Source: Odontocerum albicorne (taxonomy: Eukaryota > Arthropoda > Insecta > Trichoptera > Odontoceridae). From it: 64,000 bases of DNA. The position numbers and the translations under genes are program-made. How positions within the stretch are numbered: position 1 is the stretch's first letter; each line of letters begins with the position of its first letter. Below the pieces are notes generated by a model. That model was not told the DNA's origin. It saw only the letters and a program-made list of their open reading frames with translations, and searched no databases. This document shows, one piece after another, positions 36,651 to 47,014 of the stretch. The stretch covers positions 17,457,246 through 17,521,245 of the forward strand of contig OX463862.1 of NCBI GenBank assembly GCA_949825065.1, read 5' to 3'.

Positions 36651-36714
36651 TATATAGTTCAGTTTTCACTTACGGCCTCTAGTAATAGGAAAATAACAAT
36701 TTGTAAAGCGATAT

Positions 36715-37395
36715 TTAGAAAGTAGAATCCTTTAAAGTTCTCTCACTCGGAATTTGAATTTACTATTATTGACAGATTCAAAATATAACAAAAAAACAAG
36801 TTGAATGTAAGGATAGGATTTATACAGCATCGTTCAGAGAGCAAACTCTCATCAAGGGCGTTTTCACTCAGAATTCGAATACACTATTACTGAAAGATTT
36901 AAAATATTACAAACAAAATAAATAAATTGATAAACCCACATAAGTTGAGTTTGTGGATAGGAAAGTAGTTTTTTTTTAAACTTGGCGAGTTTATTGCCAT
37001 GTGGCAATCTCTTCCAACCAACCAGAGAGATGTTTCTATAAGCCCTAAGTGTTAACCAGACTGGAATCCTATTTTACAAAAATCTGATTTCCAGCGGGGA
37101 TCGAACCCGCAACCTCCAGATCGGCAGACAAGTGTCTTACCACCAGGCCACGGAGGTCGTCAGTAGTGGCTGGTGCCATTAGACTAGGTACTTCTTCCGC
37201 ATCTGTATACATTTTGAAAATATATTTGGTTAGAAAACTGTAGACACGTACCTAGAGGAAACGAACTGCAAATAAACCATTGTAGATCTTCCGTAAAGCG
37301 ATTATAACACATTCGGCTTCAGATGGAGTGATGTGTATGTGTGTTGTGTTCATATAATGTTCTGTAAGATATTTCTGATTGATTGGAAGAAATTG
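36715..37395 (+). repeat. Dispersed repeat R-A, copy 2 (interrupted by SINE-B)
   Basis: Co-linear with 7840-8800 after removal of the solo LTR from that copy and the SINE from this one. The ends are not defined. The tail shows a single gtgtatgtgtgttgtgttcat unit where copy 1 has an 84-bp tandem array. Confidence 0.7.
36970..37175 (-). repeat. tRNA-derived SINE-B, full-length copy
   Basis: On the minus strand the head carries box A-like tggcctggtggtaagaca and box B gggttcgatcccc. The body ends in ggttggttggaagagattgc, then catggcaataaactcgccaa and a poly-A (T-run at 36971-36979). AGTAG flanks it at both ends (left gaaagtag, right gtcagtag). Relative to R-A copy 1 the insert is clean. The acceptor arms do not pair, so it is not a tRNA gene. 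Confidence 0.8.
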
Positions 37396-37592
37396 CAATA
37401 AAATCACCAAGTTGTATTGAGTACAACAAAAGTGTAATAAAAGTATACATAAAACACAACAAGCCGTCCCTACACATCACCTGACAGCTGAATTTCTAAT
37501 CCCTCTGTTCTATTATTTATTCAACACTATGTCAAAATGTGGATAAAAAGAAGGGATTTAAACTTGGATAAAAAGAAGGGATTTAAACTTGA

Positions 37593-38103
37593 ATTCAGGA
37601 TGAATGACGAGTAGAAAGGATGTATGTGAGCTCGTGAGTGTGGGTCTCTTCTTGTTGTTTTAATTTTGGATGTTTTTGTATTTGTCTCTCTGTGTGTTTT
37701 TCTTTTTTTTTTTTGTTTTGATTTTTATTCTTATGATTGTGTGCGGTATATTGTGGGATGAATATTTTTGGTCTTTCTGGAGTGATAATGTGTGAGGAGT
37801 TGAGTTTCGCAAGATGTTTCCAGTTGTAGTTGAGTGTCACTGTTTGTCAGGTTGATGAGAGCGTGCAACGGGGTTTTTTTTGTGTTATCAAAAATCGGAA
37901 AGAAGTATCGATTTATTTTTTCATGCTAAATATCCTCAGTGAGATACAGGCAAAAGCCTAGTTTACTGGGGATATGACAAATGAAAGGCAACAAACCCAG
38001 ATCCATTAAAATTATATGCCCAAATCAAATTACCTGTTGTTTTTTCTCAAATTGTGTGTATTTCTTGTCATGTGTAATAATAAATAAATAAATAAAATAA
38101 AAC
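37593..38103 (+). mobile_element. Segment Y-type LINE 3' end, solitary copy outside the array
   Basis: It begins ttcaggatgaatgacgag, the point just before the ORF2 stop in segments Y1-Y3, and runs through the same 3' UTR to a (TAAA)n tail. It is 5'-truncated further than the array copies. AAACTT-like sequence flanks both ends (near 37586 and 38100), a possible target duplication. A 25-bp tandem (ggataaaaagaagggattta) precedes it. Confidence 0.8.
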
Positions 38104-38109
38104 TTTATA

Positions 38110-38485
38110 ATTGAATTATTGCTGCGGGTACCTTTATTTTATTTTCAAAAGTCAAATAATAGTACACGTATTACTACAATTTAAAATTATTACCGACAAA
38201 AATGTGCTATTTATAGCGACATCTGTTTTAAAATTATTTTTTTCACTTCCGACGAAGTTCAGAGTTTCCTGATATATCTGGGTAATTAATATTAAAATAC
38301 CTGTTCTTTCTCAATGTATCTAGGAATATAACAACTATATCTGGAATACATTTAATCTCTGTAAACATAAAATCAACAACTTCTTGCGTATTATACCAAA
38401 TTATTGTGTTGTATTACAGTTTCGTTGTATATAGTACTTTTACAACTTGGACGACTACTTGCTAATAGATAATTTATTCAGGAAA
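38110..38485. other. Unassigned AT-rich DNA
   Basis: No recognised content. Confidence 0.35.
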
Positions 38486-38489
38486 GTTG

Positions 38490-38572
38490 TTCCAACAGGA
38501 AACAAACACGCAGCCCCCGGGCTGGAAGGCAGACGTCTTACCACCTTGATTACAGAGGTCGTAGTGATTCTA
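38490..38572 (-). repeat. SINE-B head fragment
   Basis: The complement reads tacgacctctgtaatcaagg, then tggtaagacgtctgccttcc and agcccgggggctgcgtgttt. This is the tRNA-like head of SINE-B, with the box B region decayed. No 3' tail is visible. Confidence 0.6.
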
Positions 38573-38574
38573 TA

Positions 38575-39530
38575 ACCATATTACTAATCACACAATGTAC
38601 ACAGAACCAATCTTATCAAAATCAATTATCTTAATAAAAATCTAATTACTTATTTTGTCTGTGCTTGTCGACTAGCTCGGTTGAATCGTCGATGGAACTA
38701 TTAATATAATGTCATATGAGTGTGTCTCTATAAACACTGACCCATTGATTTACGCGGTTTCATCTAACCGCGGTTTTGTTTTCATCGAAACATGATGTTT
38801 CCTTATAATTTGAATTTTGTCTAGTCAATTATATATCTGGACCACCGTACATTCGCCTCAACCAGCGAACTGGGCACTGAAGTTAAGATCAGGGGAGAGG
38901 CAGCCTAGCAACATAATGAATAGCTACTGCATTGTTTTCATTCAGTTTTACTATCAACTTAAATACAGTATTGTGCGAATTAAAGGAATAACTCACAATG
39001 TAATAGTAAAAATCAATTATTTTTAATACGATCAGAAATATGTGACAATAAACTGTACTTAAGTCATCATTCAATAAGAAATATGTCCTTATTTAGCAAT
39101 CAAATCTACCAGTCACCCGCGGTGGTGAGATTTGTCGATTGCAGGCGCGACTGTCACGGAAACGGGATGGTGCCAACAAGTTGGGCAAATTATGGACACG
39201 ATAAGCGGACCACTTACGTTGTCCAAAATTACTTCGTGGTCGCGAGGGTTGGACCCGAAACAAAATTGAATCACTCTTCACACGGATGCCGTGCAGGGTG
39301 AATTCTCCCCCTGAAAAATTGACTCTTCATCCGGCTGCCATGCTGGTTGGCTTCACTTCACCTAAGAGCTGTGCCAAGACTGATCTTTACTTCACCTGAG
39401 AGCTGTGCCTGCATCAGCGCCAAGCTAGTATTGAACAACTGCCAGTTACAGTCGAGGATAATTCATCAGCCAGCAGCAGACCGGCAAAGACATCTCTGCT
39501 CCAGCTCTACCGTTTTATTTAAGGGTTGAC
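38575..39530. other. Unassigned DNA becoming GC-rich from about 39110
   Basis: No protein could be recognised. From 39110 the composition shifts to GC-rich, continuing into the minisatellite. CAGTCAC occurs at both limits of the GC-rich block (near 39111 and 39984), and an AATAAA lies at 39917. It could be part of an LTR, but TG...CA ends could not be established. Confidence 0.35.
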
Positions 39531-39544
39531 TTCCCCACCAATCG

Positions 39545-39860
39545 TCGTTTTGCCCGGACCAGCGTTGTCGCCTGCTGAAACTGTCCTACCCGGACCAGGA
39601 TTGCCGCTGCATGGAGCCGCCCTGTCATCCTACTTGGACCAGCGTTGCCACCTGCTAGAGCAGCGTCGCCGTCTCGCCTGAACCAGCATCGCCGCCCATC
39701 TAGAGCTGCCAGCCGTCTTGCCTGGGCTAGCATTGCCGCCCATCTGGAACTACCTTGCCATCCTGCCTGGACCAGCGTTGCCACCTGTTTGGGCTGACCT
39801 GCCATCTTGCTTGGACCAGGATTGCCGCCCACCTCGAGTCGTCTTACCGCCATTCTCGGG
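39545..39860. repeat. GC-rich imperfect minisatellite, about 44 bp x 7
   Basis: The word (c/t)tggaccag(c/g)(g/a)ttgcc recurs about every 40-46 bp, at roughly 39555, 39592, 39635, 39680, 39724, 39768 and 39812. Units are diverged. Minus-strand open frames across it encode repeated GNPGPSKM-like residues and are repeat artefacts. It is embedded in the GC-rich block of unknown origin. Confidence 0.8.
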
Positions 39861-40204
39861 CCAATGCGGCTAACATACATAAACCTTTACCGCCCTACTT
39901 TATCACCTCTACATTCAAATAAAATTAAAAAGATATGTTGTTGAGTTGTCATTGTCGCCCTGAGCCCCTTGAATACGCTCCTTCAGTCACGGTTGTAGTA
40001 CCGTAAGGATGTTTTATTTTCTATCCCTGGGAGGTGGTATCATACCCATTAACAAAATTGGTTTATTATATCTTTATTTGATTTTAATAAGGATATTATT
40101 ATTTTTAAGTGTTTCTTTGTACCTTTATTCGACATTAATACGAGTTATATACAAGTGTTTCAATTGTGAGAGGAAAGCGTGTAAGAAAAAGTATGTGCAA
40201 TCTT

Positions 40205-40665
40205 TGGGGCAAAATGAAAGATTGGAGAAAGTTCATGAATTCTAATATTTGAGAAGAAATTTTTCGGATTCTGGAAGAGGGATATCGAACGGCGTGTAGC
40301 GATAATAACCAAAGTCAATAGGGCACCAAAATATACATGTACTCGTACATCATATACTCGAACCGAGCAGTATCAAAATCTGTTAAGATGATAGTTCATA
40401 AAAGTATTTCGATGGGTGGGAGTGAAACGTGAACGTGGAAAAAAGACTAATAGAAGTCGGAATGAATGTGGATGTGTTGAATAAGATGAAGAACACTGAG
40501 ATGGTTTGGGCATATACAACGAATAAACGAAGAAAGACTAACTAAACAAATATACAGTGCAAATATTTGTGGAAGGTGTGGTAGAAAGGCAGAGAAATTA
40601 TAGTTGTATGAGGATGTTATATATGGATGTTGAAAAAGCGAAGACTGCGTTTGTCTAGCACTACA
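40205..40665 (+). pseudogene. Fragment of LINE family V (C-terminal part)
   Basis: Frameshifted plus-strand translation includes RLEKVHEF, a long degraded stretch, ETWTWKKD, then LRWFGHIQRINEERLTKQIY and SANICGRCGRKAEK. This follows the family's order: strand segment (EKVDEFCYLGS), spacer, WK, (L)RWFGH.ER.N, TKQIY. It is heavily mutated with several stops. Confidence 0.6.
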
Positions 40666-40669
40666 TCGT

Positions 40670-41505
40670 CTCTGTCTAGCACTACATCGTCTCTGTCTCT
40701 ATCTTGATTTATATAAATTTTTAAATTATGAAACGTATCTTTCAATTTTAGGTAAGGTTCTTACTTCAATTTGTGAGCTTTCGATTTATGCCGAATTTTC
40801 TGGGTACATGTCTACCGCGTAAATTGAGGGATGAATGTATATAAAAATTAATTATGTATTCATAGTGTTGTTTCATTGCATGTCGATATATCTTGTTATT
40901 GCAGATCTCCACTTATGTCGATCTCTGGTCAAATCTTCCGCTTCCAAGCAGCCTTGTTCAAGACCTCGCTACCTGCCTTCTCCAATTCCTTCTAGATCAA
41001 TTCTCTGGATTTTTCTATGGACTGGCATTTAATATTTCACGAAATCTCGCAAAACATTACTATAATTGATAAAACAATTGACATAATATAATAATACATT
41101 CTCAAATAACATATATATCTCAAGATAAATAGTAAAAATACATTGAAAAGAGAAGCTATCAAAATGTCAGGGCTCCTTTTTTAACAGCCCCCGGCCGAGA
41201 TACACCCCACCAATATAGGGCGAGACCAGCCACGAAGAAATCAGATGTTTTTCAGCCCAAACACACCCTAACTTTTGAACTCAGTAGATATTATAAACTC
41301 AATTCATACTTTTTGGGTTTACCGTAGTACCCATACGAACCTTAATAATATCCACCTCAATGAAGCAATGCGGATAGTCAGCTGTACTCTAAAATCAACT
41401 CCTTTGAGACGGCTTCCGCTTCTTGGAAGCCTGATGCCTAAAGGTGTGTCTAAATGACACGCTGTTAATGCATGTGGGTGTTTCAGCTTTCGGGGCTTCA
41501 CCCGA
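40670..41505. other. Unassigned DNA
   Basis: No gene recognised. A 23-bp tandem duplication (tctagcactacatcgtctct) lies at about 40656-40700. The segment near 41180-41260 is GC-richer and shows no similarity I could place. Confidence 0.35.
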
Positions 41506-41510
41506 AGTCA

Positions 41511-42284
41511 GAGCGTCTCCGGATGTGGCGTTTTACGCGCGATTCGAGTAGCGTATTTTGAATCGCGCGATTGCGGGATACTAGGCGCCCATACATGCCG
41601 TCCACATGCAGTCGCGCGTGAATCACGCACAATACGCCGGAACCTCGGGAACGCAGCAGAACGCGCGTTCCACACGCGAGTCGAGATATTAGGGACGCCA
41701 TTGCTGCGTCCAGTAGCCGCGCAATAGTTGCAGCGAGAGGACGTATTTGATTTTTTGTATATCCATTTTGTATACTGACTGAATGCTACCTCTATAAACT
41801 CGCACGAACAACGCCTCATATGGACGCAACAAAAATAACGAGTAGCGCGTTTCGAATCGCGAGTAAAACATTAGGCGTTTTACGCGCGATTCGAAACGCG
41901 CTACTCGAATCGCGCGTTATTTTTGTTGCGTCCAGATGAGGCGTTGTTCGTGCGAGTTTATAGAGGTAGCATTAAGTCACTATATATATAAAATGGAGTT
42001 ATCCTGCTCCATTGCAAACATCAAATACTATCGCGCAAATACTATCAAAACTATCGCGCAGCTACTGGACGCAGCAATGGCGTTCATAGTATCTCGAGCG
42101 CGCTTTCTACGCGCGAGTCGAGGTTCCGACGTATTGTACGCGATTCACGCGCGAGCAGCAAAACGCGCGACTGCATGTGGATGGCATGCATTGGCGCCTA
42201 GTATCTCTACTCGAATCGCGCGTAAATTCGAAACCCGCTACTCGAATCGCGCGTAAAACACCTCATCTGGGCACGCTCCTAGAT
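41511..42284. mobile_element. Large fold-back (palindromic) element, hAT-like ends
   Basis: Two arms of about 360-390 bp are inverted copies of each other around about 41877. Shared inverted words include gcgttttacgcgcgattcga, ccacatgcagtcgcgcg, gctacctctataaactcgca and gttgcgtccag/ctggacgcaa. The outer ends read agagcgtctccggatg and catctgggcacgctcc (complement ggagcgtgcccagatg). The arms are GC-rich, CpG-rich and full of short self-complementary words. No coding potential is credible. It may be one long fold-back MITE or two MITE copies head-to-head. Confidence 0.75.
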
Positions 42285-42289
42285 TCCGA

Positions 42290-43040
42290 AGTCCTTTTTG
42301 AATCAAGAGACAATTATTGAAATGAGATTAAGCTGGCGACAACAATGGATTCGCTTCACGATCGGAATTCTCCAACTTTGTGAATGATCTTAAGGAGCTT
42401 TTCCAAGGATTTGACCTGCCACGAAGATTGTGGTGTTCCCTGAATCGTTTCAGGTGTTCTCATAATTGCGGTGTACACGCATTGCGTCGGTGGTGTTCCA
42501 TTGATCTCCTGTTGAGCTCATGGTCCGGATTGTTGGTCACTTCCAAGCTTATTCATTCCCGGGATCACTGGAGGAGTTCCATAGACTAAGAACCTGACCA
42601 TCCGACTGTGAGATAAAAACCACACGAAAGTAGAAAAAACTGCAGTATGTTCACGAGAAGGCAGACACGTCGTGTTATGCGGAGTAAAAATTGTATCATC
42701 TATAATACCTTACATGCGACGCGAAGAGATATGATACGATACAATGCAATATGTTTTAATTCACTGAAGCCTATTTTGCCTTTTAAATAAAATACTCTCG
42801 TTTGATATTATCGAAAAAAATCATAATCGATTGAAATATTATACAAAAACTACTTTGCATTAATTAAACCTACACAATATTTCCAAAGATGTCTCCAGTT
42901 TCTCTAACATTAAATAGTCAAGTTTAAAACCATATTTTGTTAATTTTCAGAAAACTTATGATAGTACCTAATTACGATCCATCTTTTAGACTAAATATTT
43001 TAAATAGCGCTTCATTTGAAAACCAATAAAAATGGAAGTT
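42290..43040. other. Unassigned DNA
   Basis: No recognised gene or element. The motif gtggtgttcc occurs twice near 42430-42500. Confidence 0.35.
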
Positions 43041-43253
43041 CACCTGGGCCTCGTATAACACGGTCATATGGTTCCAAAAAAACGTCTTGTAGTACAAATC
43101 CGTGTTATACGAGGTTTGAAGTTCTTACAAAAAATAGTCTGCGTTCCAAAAAATATCGAAGTTTGTTAGTATCCTTTATTTTTTTATTAAACAATCGACA
43201 AAATATACATTAACATATTTGTTGAAAAAACTTGAATAACATACATATATCAT

Positions 43254-43475
43254 TCATTCATCATCGCTATCACCAACAATTCTACTTGTTCGACTCTTTT
43301 TCGAGATCGGTTGTGAGTTTTCATCATCGAAGGACTCAGGAGTATTTTTAAATTTAGACTTTAAAAATTCTGTTATAAGCGATTGTCTCCTTTTAGCGTA
43401 TAAATCTTTACGTATTTCGTGATAAGGGGCCAAAATATTTTGTAATTCCTTCTTGAGTTTCAAACTTCTTTCCAT
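43254..43475 (-). pseudogene. C-terminal tail of Tigger transposase
   Basis: It encodes ERSLKLKKELQNILAPYHEI, then RQSLITEFLKSKF and an acidic serine-rich end (DDENSQP, SRIVGDSDDE). An ERS-K-K--(I/L)APY-EI-K pattern followed by Q--IT-F is the usual C-terminus of Tigger-like transposases. It is separated from the catalytic part by the expanded minisatellite and frameshifts. Confidence 0.65.
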
Positions 43476-43686
43476 TATGGGATCATTTTCTATAAAAAAA
43501 TGTTATAATTTATCAGCCGATCCCAAGCTGACTATAATTTATTGTTTTTAATGTGAAACATGCGACTACTTCGCTGCAACTGCTTTCTGAGTCATTAATT
43601 ATGGTAGGTTCATCCAACATTTCGACTAATTCTTCTTCGTTCAATGTACGATCCTCCAATATTTCTTCGCTATCTTGAATATAAAA

Positions 43687-44040
43687 ATCATCAAATTCTT
43701 CTCGTCTATTGGTGGTACAAAATCATCGAATTCTTGTTATCTATTGGTGGTACAAACTCATCAAATTCTTCTCTTCTATTGGTGGTACAAAATCATCAAA
43801 TTCTTATCTTCTATTGGTGGTACAAAATCATCAAATACTTCTCTTCTATTGGTGGTACAAAATAATCAAATTCTTATCTTCTATTGGTGGTACAAAATCA
43901 TCAAATACTTCTCTTCTATTGGTGGTACAAAATCATCAAATTCTTGTTATCTATTGGTGGTACAAAATCATCAAATTCTTATCTTCTATTGGTGGTACAA
44001 AATCATCAAATTATTCTCTTCTATTGGTGGTACAAAATTT
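43687..44040. repeat. 35-bp minisatellite inside the Tigger coding region, 10 units
   Basis: The word attggtggtacaaaatcatc starts at 43708, 43743, 43778, 43813, 43848, 43883, 43918, 43953, 43988 and 44023, exactly 35 bp apart, preceded by a partial unit. Read on the minus strand, one phase gives EEFDDFVPPIE, an acidic segment of the transposase. Because 35 is not a multiple of three, each added unit shifts the frame. The plus-strand open frames across it are artefacts. Confidence 0.95.
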
Positions 44041-44600
44041 TCTCCAGGGACTACTTCTGGCCACAGCTTTTTCCAACAAGCATTTAAAGTGGATTGTTTT
44101 ATTTTTATAACGGATGTAGAAACCATATCGACACAATTTCGAATAAAAAAACGTTTTCAAGCTTGTATAACTGTTAAATTCTCATCTTGATCGATATCAT
44201 CTAATATTTTTTCAAATATTCGACGAATATAATACGCTTTAAATGTTGAAATTATTCCTTGATCCAAGGGCTGTATTATAGACGTAGTGTTTGGTGGTAA
44301 AAATAATATTTCAACATTTGGATGTTTAAAACCGAGCGGATGTCCTAGTGCATTGTCCAGTATCAATAATATTTGAAGAACAAAATTATTTTTCCTCATA
44401 TAAGTTTCTGCATCAGGTATAAAACATTTGTGAAACCAATCTTTAAAAATAATAACTGAGGTCCAAGCCTTTTTATTTGCTCTCCAATAAACAGACAAAT
44501 TCATTTTGTCATATCCTTTCAGTGCTCGGGAGTTTAAAGACCGATTAATAAGTAAAGGCTTCATTATGAAATCTCCGGAAGAATTAGAACATTAGAGTAA
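44040..44600 (-). pseudogene. Catalytic part of Tigger/pogo transposase (DDE_1)
   Basis: The minus strand from about 44564 encodes KPLLINRSLNSRALKGYDKM, then NLSVYWRANKKAWTSVIIFK, DWFHKCFIPDAETYMR, LLILDNALGHPLGF, VEILFLPPNTTSIIQPLDQG, IISTFKAYYIRR and DENLTVIQA. LDNA.GHP holds the second catalytic Asp, and LPPNTTS..QP(L/M)DQG the third region, which identifies Tigger. The frame then breaks, and the expected continuation TLNACWKKLWPE appears in another frame at 44050-44090. The first catalytic Asp region is missing. Inactive. Confidence 0.88.
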
Positions 44601-44879
44601 AGATATTTTTTCTTTCGCCACCTTGAATCCCTTCGCATGTTTTTCGCTTTTTGATATGTAGGTTCGATGGGGCATCTTTTTCCAGTACTATCGCAGTATA
44701 ACTAACCATGGCGCCTCAGATTGCGCCATGACTAATCCTGGCGCGATCTATGGGTGTACCAAATCAAAATGTTAATTCATTTTTTTTAAACCGTGTTATA
44801 TAAAGCGTGTTGACAAAAAGATGCCAAAACAGTTATATCAAAACCGTGTTGTATAAACCCGTGTTATACGAGGCCTAAG

Positions 44880-46380
44880 TGTATTTATTTTTATTCCAAA
44901 AACACTTGAAGGAAATTTATCTAGATTTTCACTCAAAACATATAATTTATAAATAATACCAAGGATTAATATCCTAATTATCAGTGTTCATCTCTTGTAC
45001 AGTTTCCTCACGTCAGCGGGTCAGCGAAAATGTTACAAATTACATATGATACAATATATAAAAAGAAAATATTTCTTCCTCAGTCCAATCAGCCGCCATC
45101 CACATAAACTCTGAGAGTATTGAACTATATACGCTACATCCGAGTCAGTTATCGCATTGTACTCAACAAATTCTTACTATGGGGTAAAAGTCATAATGAT
45201 GGCAAGATTTACTCAATACTATATTTCAACCAAGACAACAACCAATTTATTACAGTTTGAGAAATGGTTTAAAAGATGGCTTTAAATTTTTTTTAATATT
45301 TAATTTATTTAGTAAACATAAAATATTATGAATAGCAGAGTAACAATAAACACTTTTTTTTTACCAAGGTAATTTATATATTTTAATAACATCATGCATA
45401 ACTTATAATTTAAAATAAAAAATGTAAAATCACAAAAAAGGTCAGCAATTTAGCAAAGACAACTACCCTTTTTTGCTTAAAGTTTCATATATATTTAAAT
45501 AGATGTCACTATATTTTAAAATATTGTGTTGTGGTTGAAAGGCAATCAGTAAAAAGAAAACGATTGATATAAACGAGGAACACGAAACACTTTTACTTTT
45601 CTACCGAGAAGTGACGTTTGGACAACGGATATTGTAAGTAAAAGTAAATTTATTACGCAATAATGACGTTTCATACAGCTGACCCAAATTTACTGGTCGA
45701 CGCGTAAAATGTCGGCGTAAGATACGTATTGTGATGTTTTCTTTTGTTTTCGTAATATTACGAAGTAACAGGCCCGTCATGTTTTCGCATGCAATGAATG
45801 TAACAAATATGAGCGAACATTATCAAAACATTTGCATAAATTAATCTTGAACCTGTTTACTGTTACTTTCGAATGTCAATAATTGACCCACAGAAGTTGG
45901 TTCTCAGTTGTCAAAAAATATGTTGATTGGCGGTCAACGGTGGGCGCTGTTGGTTATTACCAAGGCTTATAGGACAGAAGCACTCTCGATCTCAAAAGGG
46001 CTCGTTCCGTTGGATCTGGTGGTAAACCCACGAGGAAAGGTAATGCCCGTCTTTATCCCACGCCAGGGATGATTCTTCGCGTGATTCTTAAAACTCGCAT
46101 AGAGGGTCAGTTGTCAACTCTTCCATTCAAATTATATTAGGACGCAAATCGATTTCCTATTGGTATATCCAAGCGATTGGACTACCCAATTTCGCCCTAG
46201 CCATGGGAGATTAATTGTCAAAAAAATTTGCTTTAATATTCATCCTTCCTCCGATTGTATTTTTGCGTCCATCAGGATCAATTCGCAGATCACATTTTAT
46301 GGTACTGATCGGCTTCTCAGGTTCACCTTTGAACTGATCGGCTTCTCCGTTCTAGTAGTGATTTTAAATTATAGTTTAGC
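44880..46380. other. Unassigned DNA, about 1.5 kb
   Basis: A/T-rich from 44880 to 45600, then mixed composition. The segment 45950-46110 is GC-richer (ggatctggtggtaaaccc), but no protein, splice signal pair or repeat was convincing. Confidence 0.35.
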
Positions 46381-46835
46381 TGCACTCGAAGTCTGTGAAA
46401 GTACTGGCAAGTTGCTAGTCGGTTTGAAATCCAGGATTTCATCCACTTCATAAGTACAGTACCCGGCGGTAAGTAACACACATCGGGCTTAAGAAAGAGA
46501 CTGTCAGCCACAATCGGCTAACTTCGGCTTTGTAGAACGTCGTCTCTGTCGTTTGACAACGACTGACAAATCGCGACGGAACACGTGTATGAATGACAGA
46601 GACGACGCTCTACAAAGCCGAAGTTAGCCAATTATGGCCGACAGTCTCTTTCTCAAGCCCGATGTGTATTACTTACCGCCGAGTACTGTATATTTAATGC
46701 GATGTGAGTCATTTTCATTCTTCCGTGACGTCAGACCCGAAGTTCGTTGTCGTTTAGATTAATTCCACACTCCAGGTGTGTCGGCACCGAAGGAGGAGAC
46801 TCGTTAGACATTTTCTTCATCGTCATAACGTAATG
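46381..46835 (+). repeat. Dispersed repeat R-B, copy 1 (interrupted by a MITE)
   Basis: After removing the 232-bp MITE at 46457-46688, this matches 56192-56400. Shared words are gtactggcaa(g/c)ttgctga, gcgatgtgagtcattttc, ttcttccgtgac and ggtgtgtc(g/a)(g/c)caccg. The repeat's own nature is unknown. Confidence 0.7.
46457..46688. mobile_element. pogo-like MITE with about 100-bp inverted arms
   Basis: The element starts CAGTACCCGGCGGTAAGTAA and ends with the complement of CAGTACTCGGCGGTAAGTAA. The arms are about 100 bp each, close to identical, around a about 30-bp centre. TA flanks both sides (46455-46456 and 46689-46690). CAGT-type ends plus a TA duplication suggest the pogo/Tigger branch of Tc1/mariner. 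The R-B copy at about 56275 lacks it, giving a paralogous empty site. Confidence 0.88.
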
Positions 46836-47014
46836 TCGCTGTTATGAAAAATAAAGAAGTGTAGACCGCGCTGGATGGGGGATTTATTTTGTCACCCATA
46901 ACAGCGTGGATGGAAGTGGGGTCCAACTGAATTGAATTGTTAATTATTGGCCAATAATTGATAAAATACCTTATCCCTTTTTTCTGTATTTCATCACAAC
47001 AGGCTGAGGATATT

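Larger units (their letters stand above)
43048..44876 (-). mobile_element. Decayed Tigger/pogo-type DNA transposon
   Basis: Inverted ends share GGCCTCGTATAACACGG (43048 rightward; complement ending at 44876). An inner repeat, ccgtgttatacgagg, occurs near 43100 and relatives near 44845. Between them lie minus-strand pieces of a Tigger (DDE_1) transposase and a minisatellite. At about 1.8 kb it is shorter than a usual full Tigger of 2.4-2.7 kb. The N-terminal CENP-B-type DNA-binding region was not found. The flanking TA duplication is not clear. Confidence 0.8.

Noticed and set aside
37075..37165. tRNA gene on the minus strand
   Set aside because: Box A and box B are present, but the acceptor arms do not pair and the sequence continues into a SINE body with a poly-A tail.
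39515..39880. 121-residue minus-strand open frame rich in Gly, Ala and Arg
   Set aside because: It is a by-product of the GC-rich 44-bp repeat; the periodicity follows the DNA unit.
39110..39990. Solo LTR
   Set aside because: No TG...CA inverted ends or clear short target duplication could be placed, unlike the convincing case at 7970-8552.
43644..44190. Four plus-strand frames with WWYK repeats
   Set aside because: They lie antisense to the Tigger transposase and across a 35-bp minisatellite, so they are not genes.
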